DNA of 64,000 bases from Litorimonas sp. (GTDB taxonomy: Bacteria > Pseudomonadota > Alphaproteobacteria > Caulobacterales > Maricaulaceae): NCBI GenBank assembly GCA_029936425.1, contig JAPYSU010000012.1, positions 9,228 to 73,227 on the forward strand. The letters are read 5' to 3'. Positions 27,283 through 36,451 of this stretch are shown piece by piece; position 1 is the stretch's first letter, and every line of letters begins with the position of its first letter. A program made the translations under genes and the position numbers. The notes beneath the pieces were generated by a model. It was not told where the DNA came from and did not search any database. It saw nothing but the letters and a program-made list of their open reading frames with translations.

Positions 27283-27734
27283 CTATGTTGATACTCGAAA
27301 AAACAATCGGGCCGCGGAGCTGCGTCGTTGAGGGAAAGCAATTATTTGCCTATCTACTTGTGGGGGTAATAAATACGGCGATTTGTCTTGGCACATATGG
27401 AGTGTTCATACTGGTATTCTTTACATCCTTCTGGGAAGCTAATTTTGCAGCCTTTATAACGAGCGTTACAATAGGTTATATACTCAATCGAAAGTTTGTA
27501 TTTAAGAGAAGTAACAGAACAATGACATCAGAGTCGTGGCGTTACTTCGTGGTTATCAGCCTGCAATTTATTGTCGCGACTGCGTTTATTGGGATATTTG
27601 TTAGTTTGGGCGTTTCGGAAATATCTAGTTACTGCCTCACAATGCCATTTGTCGTTTTGATTTCCTTTTTGGTTCAAAAATATTGGACGTTCAAATCGTC
27701 TCCTTTAACTGATGATGCTTTAGGTTTCTTGTGA
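27279..27734 (+). CDS. GtrA-family membrane protein (lipid-linked sugar flippase)
   Basis: A 151-aa protein with four hydrophobic segments and the GtrA features QLFAYLLVGVINTAICLGTY, YILNRKFVFKRS and the end QKYWTFKSS. GtrA proteins are thought to flip undecaprenyl-phosphate-linked sugars to the periplasmic face. The start overlaps the wecD-like stop by ATGA, and its stop overlaps the start of the GT2 gene, so the three are one coupled operon. Confidence 0.87.
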   Translation: MTMLILEKTIGPRSCVVEGKQLFAYLLVGVINTAICLGTYGVFILVFFTSFWEANFAAFITSVTIGYILNRKFVFKRSNRTMTSESWRYFVVISLQFIVATAFIGIFVSLGVSEISSYCLTMPFVVLISFLVQKYWTFKSSPLTDDALGFL

Positions 27735-28678
27735 TGGTGAAGCTCTCAGTTGTCTCGTCCTTTTATCAATCCCAAGACTATGTAGAGAATTTTATCTCTA
27801 GAGTACGCAAGCAAGCCAATCAGTTTGGGGGAGACTATGAAATCATCATAGTTAATGACGGATCGACTGATAACACTTTAAAAAAAACGTGTGAGCTAGC
27901 CGCCGAGCAGCAAGACATTACAATTATTAATTTATCCCGAAATTTTGGTCATCACAAAGCACTGATGAAAGGGCTGGCCTATTCTCGCGGAGACTTTGTC
28001 TTTGTACTTGATTCAGACTTGGAAGAAGATCCTGCCTGGCTCGGTGCATTTTACGAAAAGATGCAAAAGGAAGAAGCCGATGTCGTTTGCGCGGTGCAAG
28101 ATATTCGAAAAGGAAAGTTCTTCGAAAGAGCGACGGGCGCCATATTTTATAAGCTATTCAATCGGGCATCCGACTTAAAAGTGGTTCCCAATGCGATGGT
28201 TGCTCGGCTTATGACGCGGCGCTTTGTTGACGTTCTGACGGGATATTCAGAGCAGGTGAGTTTCCTTCCGGGTCTATTTGCTTATTCCGGTTTCAAGCAA
28301 GTAACGCTTGTTAGAAAAAAAGGGGATAAGGGAAAAACGTCTTACAGCTTTCGAAACCGCGTTGAATTGGCCTTGGGTTCATTCATCAGATTTTCTGATT
28401 TTCCGCTAAGAGCTATTCTTTATTCTGGTGCAATAATCTCGTTCAGCTCCTTCTTTTCTGGTGTCTATCTCGCGTTAAAATCGGTGAGCCAAGGGAAGCA
28501 AGCTGACGATATATATGTAATTTTGACAGCTATTGGTGCCATCGGAGGGGTTATTCTACTGGCTCTAGGCGTAATAGGGTTTTATCTGCTTCAAGTTTTT
28601 CGTGAAGTCAAAAGGCGGCCGGACGTTATCGTTGAAAGCATTTATAAGAGCCAGACAAATTCTGATAGGGTTAATTAA
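27734..28678 (+). CDS. GT2 glycosyltransferase (GtrB/dolichol-phosphate mannosyltransferase-like)
   Basis: Transfers a sugar from a nucleotide donor to a polyprenyl-phosphate carrier. The GT-A domain shows VVSSFYQSQDYVENF, VNDGSTDNTL, the metal site DSDLEEDPAWL and the QVSFLPGLFAY region. Two C-terminal membrane segments (residues about 230-300) anchor it. The start may be ATG 27734 (sharing the stop base of gtrA) or GTG 27731. GtrA plus GtrB-like enzymes form a carrier-loading and flipping pair. Confidence 0.87.
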   Translation: MVKLSVVSSFYQSQDYVENFISRVRKQANQFGGDYEIIIVNDGSTDNTLKKTCELAAEQQDITIINLSRNFGHHKALMKGLAYSRGDFVFVLDSDLEEDPAWLGAFYEKMQKEEADVVCAVQDIRKGKFFERATGAIFYKLFNRASDLKVVPNAMVARLMTRRFVDVLTGYSEQVSFLPGLFAYSGFKQVTLVRKKGDKGKTSYSFRNRVELALGSFIRFSDFPLRAILYSGAIISFSSFFSGVYLALKSVSQGKQADDIYVILTAIGAIGGVILLALGVIGFYLLQVFREVKRRPDVIVESIYKSQTNSDRVN

Positions 28679-30113
28679 TGCGTTTGTAATCGCCGGATTT
28701 ATTCATTTCATAAAGAAATACGGCGCCAGGCTCTGTAGTATTGAGTTCCCCTTCGGGTATAGTTTTATAGCATATACTCAAATAAGGAGCATTAGGGTTT
28801 TCAGATATATATCTATTGAAGCCTGTACTCCTAAAAGGCACATTAAATCCCTGCAAAGCCGGTGCCTGAGTCAATATGAGATAAATCCGGTCACTGGAGC
28901 TCCATAGTTCACTTTCTGCCCGTATGAAATTCGCGAATTGAGCTTGTTGTTTGCTCGCTTCCACAAAATCAGGGGTTTTGTTTGAATGACTTTCAATCGT
29001 GAAAACAGCCGCCAGAAAGATTGTAAAACAGGCAATCCGCTTTCCCAAAGCCAAATAGATTAATAGAAAAGTCATGCTGCCTAAAAAGATAAGCGGAGAA
29101 AAATAGTGCCAAGGGTGGGTATGGGTTAATAACGAATAAGGCCCAATTGCCAAGACGGCAGACACGCCTAAAAAAAGCGAAAGACTATATTCTATGGGCA
29201 GGGATAAAAGCCTGATGCGTTCTCTCATAAATTTTTTTATCAACCAAAAATGCAGACCTAAAATGAATATTATGAAGGTCCCGGCGATCCACAAGCTAGG
29301 CTGGCGCGTCAGTGTTCCAGTTGAAATGTTTGGAAAAAGATAACTTGAAACTGAACGATTAATAATTCTCAATCCATTTATAAACATTGAGAAAAAATCG
29401 TAATTGACCCGTCCTGGAATATCCTCATAGGGCGAACGCAGAGTTAAAATAGTCCATACTGTCTGAGCTACCAATATTACGCCGCATAGATAGAAAAGTC
29501 GTCTAAGGTTTGGTTTGGTGAATGACCTGGTATGATAAAAAATCCATATTAAGGCGGAGAGACAAAGCAGTGATCCTGTTCCCAACAGAGCAGCTGAGAG
29601 AGCAAATAAGCTGGTCATCGCCACGATTAGAGGCCCTGTTTGAGAGAAGGGCCTGTGGGGATCGATATAAGTGCCGCAAATTAGGCCGGCAGCAAAAATG
29701 ATGAAAAAAGTTAAATAATAAGATCCACTCGTGAAAAGAACGAAGAATAGGGAAAAGGGGGTAAGTAATGAGAAAGTCCCCGCCAAGATACTAAAGATGC
29801 GATCCTTTGTGACCCTGTAGATCAGAAGCGAAAATAAAGCTGTGGCTACGGCGAAGAGTACCAGAAAAATCAGACGCAAAGTTACGATATCACCGGCCAT
29901 AACGACGAGTGACCGGTAAACCGCTGTAACCAGATATCCGTCAAAATTTGTATTTTGAAAGGAGGAAAGGAATTTTGAGAGATCGTTGAATGGCCTATCA
30001 TATAAGGCTCTTTCAAACATGAAGGCATCGTCCAAGATAAAACTATTGGAGAAAAGAACCTTCCATTTCAACCAAATCTCAACGATAATTAAAATGATTG
30101 CAGAACCAGCCAT
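28671..30113 (-). CDS. polytopic membrane protein, possibly GT-C glycosyltransferase
   Basis: A 480-aa integral membrane protein with about 10-11 hydrophobic segments and a soluble C-terminal tail. The first periplasmic loop has DDAFMFERALYDRPFNDL, with an acidic pair after the first membrane segment as in GT-C enzymes. No specific family is recognised. It converges on the GT2 gene with an 8-base overlap and may be the transferase that uses the flipped sugar. Start uncertain: no clear ribosome site precedes the ATG at 30113. Confidence 0.65.
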   Translation of the reverse strand: MAGSAIILIIVEIWLKWKVLFSNSFILDDAFMFERALYDRPFNDLSKFLSSFQNTNFDGYLVTAVYRSLVVMAGDIVTLRLIFLVLFAVATALFSLLIYRVTKDRIFSILAGTFSLLTPFSLFFVLFTSGSYYLTFFIIFAAGLICGTYIDPHRPFSQTGPLIVAMTSLFALSAALLGTGSLLCLSALIWIFYHTRSFTKPNLRRLFYLCGVILVAQTVWTILTLRSPYEDIPGRVNYDFFSMFINGLRIINRSVSSYLFPNISTGTLTRQPSLWIAGTFIIFILGLHFWLIKKFMRERIRLLSLPIEYSLSLFLGVSAVLAIGPYSLLTHTHPWHYFSPLIFLGSMTFLLIYLALGKRIACFTIFLAAVFTIESHSNKTPDFVEASKQQAQFANFIRAESELWSSSDRIYLILTQAPALQGFNVPFRSTGFNRYISENPNAPYLSICYKTIPEGELNTTEPGAVFLYEMNKSGDYKRIN

Positions 30114-30338
30114 AACCAGAATCTCATCTGGCCAAGAAAGGATTTTTCTGAAGAATTTTACGTTTGGAGTTTTAATATGGCTTCAATGTTTTACCCTGAA
30201 AAAGACTTCCGATGGGAGAGCTTCTCTGAACCGAGAAGAGAATGTCGAAAAGTACTAAACCGCAGCGGCAAATTCATCCCTCTTATTTCTGTCTTCCGGA
30301 AATAGCGCCCCGGAGGATTCAGTCGAATGGGCGTGAAA

Positions 30339-30415
30339 TGGTAGGGGGAGAGGGACTTGAACCCCCGACCAACCCGTTATGAGCGGGTGGCTCTAACCAA
30401 CTGAGCTATCCCCCC
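30339..30415 (-). tRNA. tRNA with anticodon CAT, probably elongator tRNA-Met
   Basis: 77 bases on the minus strand fold as a full cloverleaf: acceptor GGGGGGA with TCCCCCT, D arm AGCTCAGTTGGTTAGAGC, anticodon arm CCCGCTCATAACGGG with the loop CTCATAA, T arm GGGGGTTCAAGTCCCTC, and encoded CCA. The first pair is G1-U72. The anticodon CAT fits elongator Met, or Ile2 with lysidine; general resemblance to alphaproteobacterial elongator Met favours the former. A 9-base inverted repeat flanks it. Confidence 0.9.
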
Positions 30416-30480
30416 ATTTCACACTTGTCCATAGGGCGTCCGCTATAACGATAGAGAACCGTTGTGAAAAGCCTCTTTAC

Positions 30481-31956
30481 TCAATCTGTCAGGACTTTTT
30501 GCACGGAGGCTTTCCACCCCGCCAAAACAGATTCTCGGGTTTTCGTATCCATGTCAGGTTCGAAATCAGTATCCAGCGTCCAGACATCTTTGATAGTTTC
30601 CAGAGACGGAAATAATCCGGCGCCGATAGCGGCGAGGGCGGCAGCGCCGAATGCGGTCGTCTCCAAAACTTTGGGCCGTTCCACCGGAATGTTCAGCACG
30701 CCCGCAAGATATTGCACCATCCAGTCATTGGCGACCATGCCGCCATCTACCCGAAGGATTTTTGGTTTGACCCCGTCCTGCGCCATGGCTTTGAACAAAT
30801 CATAGGTCTGGTAACAAACGCTCTCAATCGTCGCGCGGACAATCTCGGCCCGGCCCGTATCGCGGGTCAGGCCAAATAACCCGCCGCGCGCGTCCGGATC
30901 CCAATGCGGCGCGCCCAACCCCGTAAAGGCCGGGACAAGATAGACCCCTTTATTGCTATCCAGGCTCCTGCAGAGCTTTTCCGTGTCTTTGGCGTGGTCA
31001 ATGATTTTGACTTCATCACGAAGCCATTGAACGGCGGCCCCCGCGATAAATATGGAGCCCTCCAAGGCGTAGGTGACTTTCCCGTCGAGCCGATAGCAAA
31101 TAGTGGACAGCAAGCGATTCTCTGACGTGACGCAGGTTTCCCCCGTATTCAGGATAACAAAACACCCTGTGCCATAGGTGGATTTTATATCGCCTTCTTC
31201 AAAACAGGCCTGCCCTATAGCGGCGGCCTGTTGATCGCCTGCGACACCCAAAATCGGAATGTCTTTGCCTAAAAGAGAACAGGTCCCGAAGTCATCGACG
31301 CAGTCTTTCACCTCTGGAAGGCCGGAGCGCGGCACGTCGAAAAGCTCTAACAGGGCCTCATCCCATTCCTGCGTATGGATATTGAATAAATTAGTCCGGC
31401 TGGCATTTGTAGCGTCTGTAGCGTGGGTTTTTCCTTCCGTCAGGCGCCAGATGAGGAAGCAATCCACAGTCCCAAAAGCAAGCTTCTCTGCTTTGGCGAG
31501 ATCCCGCGCGCCGTCCACATTGTCCAATATCCAGGCGATCTTGCTTCCGCTGAAATAGGGATCATGGATGAGGCCGGATTTGGCGTTGAGCTCCTCGGCG
31601 GGCATTTTTTTTGCCATTTCACGACAGGCCGCCGCCGTTCGCCGATCCTGCCAGACAATGGCGTTATAAAGACAGTCCCCGGTTTCCTTATTCCAGACGA
31701 GGGTTGTCTCCCTTTGATTGGTGATGCCGATACCCGCAATGTCATGGTCATTTTCCTCGGCAAACTGCCAGGCTTTTTTTAGGGTTTTGAACACCGTATC
31801 CCAAATGGTTTCCGGATCATGCTCCACCCAACCGTCTTGAGGATAGATTTGCGGAAATTCTTCCTGCGCTGTGAATAGGATGCGTCCACGCGGAGAAAAG
31901 ACAAGAGTCCGGGAAGACGTCGTGCCTTGGTCTATGGAGAGGATAACTGTGCTCAT
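30481..31956 (-). CDS. glpK: glycerol kinase
   Basis: Phosphorylates glycerol to glycerol-3-phosphate with ATP. The 491-aa FGGY-family product shows SIDQGTTSSRTLVFSP at the start, TNQRETTLVWNKETG, ATDATNASRTNLFNI, the glycine-rich STYGTGCFVILNTG, FTGLGAPHWDPDARG and LRVDGGMVANDWMVQYLA. Length is standard. It is a single gene downstream of the tRNA with no glpF or glpD next to it. Confidence 0.95.
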   Translation of the reverse strand: MSTVILSIDQGTTSSRTLVFSPRGRILFTAQEEFPQIYPQDGWVEHDPETIWDTVFKTLKKAWQFAEENDHDIAGIGITNQRETTLVWNKETGDCLYNAIVWQDRRTAAACREMAKKMPAEELNAKSGLIHDPYFSGSKIAWILDNVDGARDLAKAEKLAFGTVDCFLIWRLTEGKTHATDATNASRTNLFNIHTQEWDEALLELFDVPRSGLPEVKDCVDDFGTCSLLGKDIPILGVAGDQQAAAIGQACFEEGDIKSTYGTGCFVILNTGETCVTSENRLLSTICYRLDGKVTYALEGSIFIAGAAVQWLRDEVKIIDHAKDTEKLCRSLDSNKGVYLVPAFTGLGAPHWDPDARGGLFGLTRDTGRAEIVRATIESVCYQTYDLFKAMAQDGVKPKILRVDGGMVANDWMVQYLAGVLNIPVERPKVLETTAFGAAALAAIGAGLFPSLETIKDVWTLDTDFEPDMDTKTRESVLAGWKASVQKVLTD

Positions 31957-32016
31957 TGGGTAAGTGTAATGAGGCGAGGGGGCTCAGGTCAATTTATAAG
32001 ACAAAGAACTCTATTC

Positions 32017-32130
32017 CTGTCATTCCGCGCGAAGACGCGGAAGGTCGAGAGTTTGTGAGAAATCTGGACGAAGGTTTTCAACCTCTCGGCCTTCCGCATC
32101 TGCGTCCTACGGACTTGTGCGGAATGACAG
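32017..32130. repeat. multi-arm palindromic intergenic element
   Basis: The outer arms CTGTCATTCCGC (32017-32028) and GCGGAATGACAG (32119-32130) pair perfectly over 12 bases. Inside, GCGGAAGGTCGAGAG (32037-32051) pairs with CTCTCGGCCTTCCGC (32083-32097) with one G-U, and smaller stems (CCGCG/CGCGG; GTCC/GGAC) are possible. It looks like a REP/MITE-type element. Confidence 0.7.
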
Positions 32131-32178
32131 AATAAAAGTGATATAGCCACCCCGAGAAACTCCGCCTATACCGATTGT

Positions 32179-32925
32179 ATGGATGGATGGCCGATACCTT
32201 TGGGGCAAACCCTTGTAACCTATTTGGCGTTCACGGCCATTATTATTGCGCGGTATTTCATCATTGTTGGCCCTATCCACTGGGCGCTGTGGAAACGCGC
32301 GCCGAGAAAGGCGCGCCGCCTGTCAAAACGAGAGCCGACCCGCGCGACGGTCCGCAATGAGATTCGGCTCTCGACGATCAGCGCCTTTATTTATGCGCTG
32401 CCCGCCGCCATCGTTCTAGAGATGTGGAAAGCCGGCGGGACGGCGCTCTATAGCGCCATGCCGGAAAGTGTCTTGGGGTGGAGCTATATCTTTGTCTCCG
32501 CCGCGATTTATCTCTTCGCGCAGGACACGTGGTTTTATTTCACCCACCGTCTGATGCACCATCGCAAATTATTTAAATACACGCATGAAGGCCATCACCG
32601 CTCTGTCCAGCCGACGCCCTGGGCAAGCTTTTCGTTCGACCCGATTGAGGCGGTCAGCGCAGCGTGGCTGCTTCCTGTGATGGCGCTGTTTATCCCGCTT
32701 CATGTGGGCGTTGCGCTCGCTCTGCTCATGGTGATGACGATCAACGCCGTGTTCAATCACGCAGGGTGGGAAGTCTATCCGGATAAATGGGTCAAAGGGT
32801 GGTGGGGCCGTCACATCATCACGGCCAGTCACCACAATCTGCATCACACAAAATTCAAAGGGAATTACGGATTATATTTCCGATTCTGGGATAAGGTCTG
32901 CGGGACGGATAAGGGGTTGGTTTAA
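32179..32925 (+). CDS. sterol desaturase/fatty acid hydroxylase family membrane protein
   Basis: Di-iron membrane oxygenase that hydroxylates lipids. Three histidine boxes are visible: HRLMHH, HEGHHRS and SHHNLHH, with a further ITASH in front of the last. Four hydrophobic segments precede and surround them. Length 248 aa is normal. Substrate unknown. Its end overlaps the convergent rhodanese gene by 4 bases. Confidence 0.87.
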   Translation: MDGWPIPLGQTLVTYLAFTAIIIARYFIIVGPIHWALWKRAPRKARRLSKREPTRATVRNEIRLSTISAFIYALPAAIVLEMWKAGGTALYSAMPESVLGWSYIFVSAAIYLFAQDTWFYFTHRLMHHRKLFKYTHEGHHRSVQPTPWASFSFDPIEAVSAAWLLPVMALFIPLHVGVALALLMVMTINAVFNHAGWEVYPDKWVKGWWGRHIITASHHNLHHTKFKGNYGLYFRFWDKVCGTDKGLV

Positions 32926-33476
32926 TCCGCCGCTTTATAAGCCACCAAATCCTTGCGGTTAATCATACGGCCCCAAAAGGCGTTGAAGGGATGCACGAGC
33001 TCCGTTGGACCTGCGGCGTTCTCGAGGGGAAGCCCCGCATTATGCCAGGCAAATACTCCTTCTTTCAGATTATAGACGTCTTTTGCGCCGGCTGCTTTTA
33101 ATTCGGCTTGAACTTTTTCAGCTAAAATAGAAGACCGACGGCCAACCGAGCAGTAAAAGACGAGCGTTTTACCAGTCCAGTCCTGATCAAATTGCGCCAT
33201 GAAATCCGAAGCGGACAGCTCGGGGTCGACGTGTTTGCTATTGATAATATGGCTGACATCAAATTCTTTTTTCTCCCGAACATCAAAGAATAAGGTGTCC
33301 TTGGTATCTAACTCTGCGGCCGACTTTACGCCGATGTGCCGAACAGTGCGGTGATCCTTCACGATAGACACATGCGCTTTGTGAAGCGCCTTATTCTCCT
33401 TTTCTTCGGCTACCGAAAATTCGGAAAAGGAGGACAGGAAGACGCCGAAGAATATCGATAGTGTAAATCTGAACAT
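32922..33476 (-). CDS. exported rhodanese-domain protein
   Basis: A 184-aa protein with a signal peptide (cleavage probably after SVA) and a rhodanese domain: TLFFDVREKKEFDVSHI, then the active loop with C109 in FYCSVGRRSS, and NLKEGVFAWHNAGLP. Rhodaneses move sulfur atoms or bind oxyanions; here it would act in the periplasm. It starts inside the stop of uvrB (TAATG), so it is coupled to uvrB. Confidence 0.87.
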   Translation of the reverse strand: MFRFTLSIFFGVFLSSFSEFSVAEEKENKALHKAHVSIVKDHRTVRHIGVKSAAELDTKDTLFFDVREKKEFDVSHIINSKHVDPELSASDFMAQFDQDWTGKTLVFYCSVGRRSSILAEKVQAELKAAGAKDVYNLKEGVFAWHNAGLPLENAAGPTELVHPFNAFWGRMINRKDLVAYKAAD

Positions 33477-35614
33477 TATTCCGCCGCGTCGACTGCCTTT
33501 TTCAACTGCGCCATTTCATCCCGCAATCTCGCCGCTTCTTCAAATTCCAAGTTCTCGGCGGCTTCAAACATGCGTTTTTCGAGGTCGGCCATAACGGCGG
33601 TCATATTACCGCCCATATAGGCTTCCTGCTCGCCCTCGGCCGCTTCGAGATATTTCTTTTTAATCTGGCCACTCGGCGTGTATTTATTGGCGTCATCCTT
33701 GATTTTTCCGGCGGCTTCACTGTCACCGACTATATCGGCCACACCGCGAAGAACGGTTTTCGGAACAATTCCGTGTTTCTCATTATGAGCGACTTGGATG
33801 TCCCGACGGCGATCCGTCTCATTAATCGCCCGTTCCATAGAGCCGGTAATTTTATCCGCATAGAGGACGACCTTGGCTTCGCTGTTCCGCGCGGCCCGGC
33901 CAATGGTCTGGATAAGAGATGTCTCGGATCGAAGAAAGCCTTCCTTATCTGCATCCAAAATACCGACAAAGGCACATTCGGGAATGTCGAGCCCCTCGCG
34001 GAGGAGGTTGATACCGATGAGCACATCAAATTTGCCGAGGCGCAGATCGCGGATAATTTCGATCCGCTCAAGCGTATCCACATCGCTATGCATGTATCGG
34101 ACGCGGATGCCCTGGTCGTTCATATATTCGGTCAGGTCTTCGGCCATTTTCTTGGTGAGGGTTGTGACCAGAGACCGATAACCGCGGGCGGCGACCTTCT
34201 GAACTTCATCAATCACGTCATCGACCTGATTGGCGCCGTCTTTGGCAACAGGGCGAATTTCAACGGGTGGATCAATCAATCCGGTGGGGCGAATAACCTG
34301 TTCGACAAACACGCCGCCTGTGCGTTCCATTTCCCAATCGCTTGGCGTGGCGGACACATGCACGGTCTGAGGGCGCATTGCGTCCCATTCTTCGAATTTC
34401 AGCGGGCGGTTATCGATACAGCTTGGCAGGCGGAAACCATGTTCGGCCAATGTGGATTTTCGGCTGAAGTCGCCCTTACTCATCGCGCCGATTTGCGGCA
34501 CGGAGACATGGCTTTCATCCATGAACAATAGCGCGTCTTCGGGGAGATATTCAAATAATGTGGGCGGCGGCTCGCCCGGCGCGCGGCCTGTGAGATAACG
34601 GGAGTAGTTTTCAATGCCGTTGCAAAATCCGCTGGCCGCCATCATTTCCAGATCAAATTCGGTGCGCTGGGCAATACGCTGGGCTTCGAGTAATTTTCCC
34701 TCGGCCTCAAATCTCTTGAGCGTTTCGCCGAGTTCCTTCTTGATACCCTTCATCGCGCTTTGCACGGTCGGGCGGGGGGTCACATAATGCGAATTGGCAT
34801 AAACACGGACATTGTTAATGTCGCGCTTGGTTTTCCCCGTCAGAGGATCAAACTCCATTATGGTGTCTATTTCGTCTCCGAAGAAGTCGAACCGCCAGGC
34901 CGTATCATCATAGTGAGCCGGGAAAAGTTCAATCGTATCGCCCCGAACGCGGAACGAGCCGCGCTGGAAGGCCAGATCATTGCGCTGATATTGCAGCTCG
35001 ACAAATTGCGCCATGAGAGTGCGGGGATCCATTTCGTCGCCCTTTTTCAGATCCACTGTCATCGCTGTATAGGTCTCAACCGACCCAATACCGTAAATAC
35101 AGGAGACCGAGGCGACGATGATACAGTCATCGCGTTCCAAAATGGCGCGGGTCGCGGCGTGGCGCATCCGGTCGATTTGTTCGTTTACGGAACTATCTTT
35201 CTCAATAAATGTGTCGGTGCGCGGGACATAGGCCTCGGGCTGATAGTAATCATAGTATGAGACGAAATATTCGACCGCATTATCCGGGAAAAAACTCTTA
35301 AATTCGGAATAAAGCTGGGCCGCAAGCGTTTTATTCGGCGCCATGATCAGGGCAGGGCGCTGGGTCGCCTCAATAATCTTGGCCATGGTGAAGGTTTTAC
35401 CGGAGCCCGTGACGCCGAGCAGAACCTGATCCCGTTCTATCGAGTTCAACCCATCGCAGAGCTCTTCAATCGCTTTCGGTTGATCGCCCTTGGGTTCATA
35501 CTCTGAGACAAGCCGAAACCGCTTCCCGCCTTCGGATTTATCCGGTCTGTCGGGACGGTGGGGCTGCCACATGGACAGATTTTGTTCCGGATGGAGCTGG
35601 GTGACATTCGCCAT
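33476..35614 (-). CDS. uvrB: excinuclease ABC subunit B
   Basis: Damage-verifying helicase-like subunit of nucleotide excision repair. The 712-aa product has the Walker A motif GVTGSGKTF near residue 67, the beta-hairpin region YYQPEAYVPRTDTFIEKD, DESHVSVPQ, the helicase motifs INLLREGLDIPE and QTIGRAARN, and a C-terminal UVR motif (LEFEEAARLRDEMAQLKK). It has a short extra N-terminus before the usual FRLVSEYEPKGDQP. Downstream is the coupled rhodanese gene. Confidence 0.97.
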   Translation of the reverse strand: MANVTQLHPEQNLSMWQPHRPDRPDKSEGGKRFRLVSEYEPKGDQPKAIEELCDGLNSIERDQVLLGVTGSGKTFTMAKIIEATQRPALIMAPNKTLAAQLYSEFKSFFPDNAVEYFVSYYDYYQPEAYVPRTDTFIEKDSSVNEQIDRMRHAATRAILERDDCIIVASVSCIYGIGSVETYTAMTVDLKKGDEMDPRTLMAQFVELQYQRNDLAFQRGSFRVRGDTIELFPAHYDDTAWRFDFFGDEIDTIMEFDPLTGKTKRDINNVRVYANSHYVTPRPTVQSAMKGIKKELGETLKRFEAEGKLLEAQRIAQRTEFDLEMMAASGFCNGIENYSRYLTGRAPGEPPPTLFEYLPEDALLFMDESHVSVPQIGAMSKGDFSRKSTLAEHGFRLPSCIDNRPLKFEEWDAMRPQTVHVSATPSDWEMERTGGVFVEQVIRPTGLIDPPVEIRPVAKDGANQVDDVIDEVQKVAARGYRSLVTTLTKKMAEDLTEYMNDQGIRVRYMHSDVDTLERIEIIRDLRLGKFDVLIGINLLREGLDIPECAFVGILDADKEGFLRSETSLIQTIGRAARNSEAKVVLYADKITGSMERAINETDRRRDIQVAHNEKHGIVPKTVLRGVADIVGDSEAAGKIKDDANKYTPSGQIKKKYLEAAEGEQEAYMGGNMTAVMADLEKRMFEAAENLEFEEAARLRDEMAQLKKAVDAAE

Positions 35615-35767
35615 GGCTCCAATATGGCTATGGAGACAGCTTTGGCAAGGTGGCTATATGCGGCTCGGAGGTCAATAAATTTGAAATAGGACACAAAAAG
35701 AAAAATCCACACACCAATGCCAAGCGTAATATTGTAGAGTGTTTCAATTTGTCAGCTTGGATTTGTC

Positions 35768-36451
35768 ATGACTTTGTCGATTGTGGAAGATAAGACTTCA
35801 GAACCACCAAAGGCAGAAGAGACTTACATGCCCACCCCCGGACCCGGCCAGAATTATGGCCGGACAGTTTCTAAAAAGAGTATCAGCGCTGCGCGCCGGG
35901 ATGCACAGTGGCTGCATAATATTGCCGAAAGAAAAGACGCGAAAGCTCTTTCAGACCTGTTCGAAATTTATGGCCCCAAACTCAAAGGCTGGCTTATGGC
36001 CAGAGGCGTTGGAGACGGCACAGCTGAGGATATTGTTCAGGACATCATGATAAAGGTTTGGACGAAAGCCCATAAATTTGACCCTTCCAAAGCCAGTTTT
36101 GCGACTTGGGTTTACAGAATGACCCGAAATCGTTGGATAGATCACAAACGCAAACATGGGCGCATGGATGTTCGTGACCCTGAACTCATGAAGATTATCG
36201 CAGATGATGAAGTTCCGTCAGCGGAACAAAACTTCATGTCACAGGAAAATTCAGACATTTTAAGAGAACAAATTGCGCGTTTGTCTAAACCACAACAAAC
36301 AGCCATCCGTATGGCCTATATGGAATTTAAGACACATAAAGAGATTGCGTCGGAAATCGGTATCCCGCTGGGTACTGTGAAAACACGTATCCGAAGCGCT
36401 ATTCAACTTTTAAAATCGAATATGGCTCGACAGATAGGGAATATGCGATGA
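35768..36451 (+). CDS. ECF RNA polymerase sigma factor (RpoE/ChrR-linked type)
   Basis: Sigma-70 family factor of 227 aa with region 2 (GTAEDIVQDIMIKVWTKA then FATWVYRMTRNRWIDHKRK) and region 4 (EIASEIGIPLGTVKTRIRSA). The first 45 residues form a Pro-rich extension not found in most ECF factors; an in-frame ATG at 35828 would remove part of it. The next gene starts within its stop (ATGA) and encodes a ChrR-like anti-sigma factor. In Rhodobacter this pair answers singlet oxygen; the same signal is inferred here. Confidence 0.87.
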   Translation: MTLSIVEDKTSEPPKAEETYMPTPGPGQNYGRTVSKKSISAARRDAQWLHNIAERKDAKALSDLFEIYGPKLKGWLMARGVGDGTAEDIVQDIMIKVWTKAHKFDPSKASFATWVYRMTRNRWIDHKRKHGRMDVRDPELMKIIADDEVPSAEQNFMSQENSDILREQIARLSKPQQTAIRMAYMEFKTHKEIASEIGIPLGTVKTRIRSAIQLLKSNMARQIGNMR

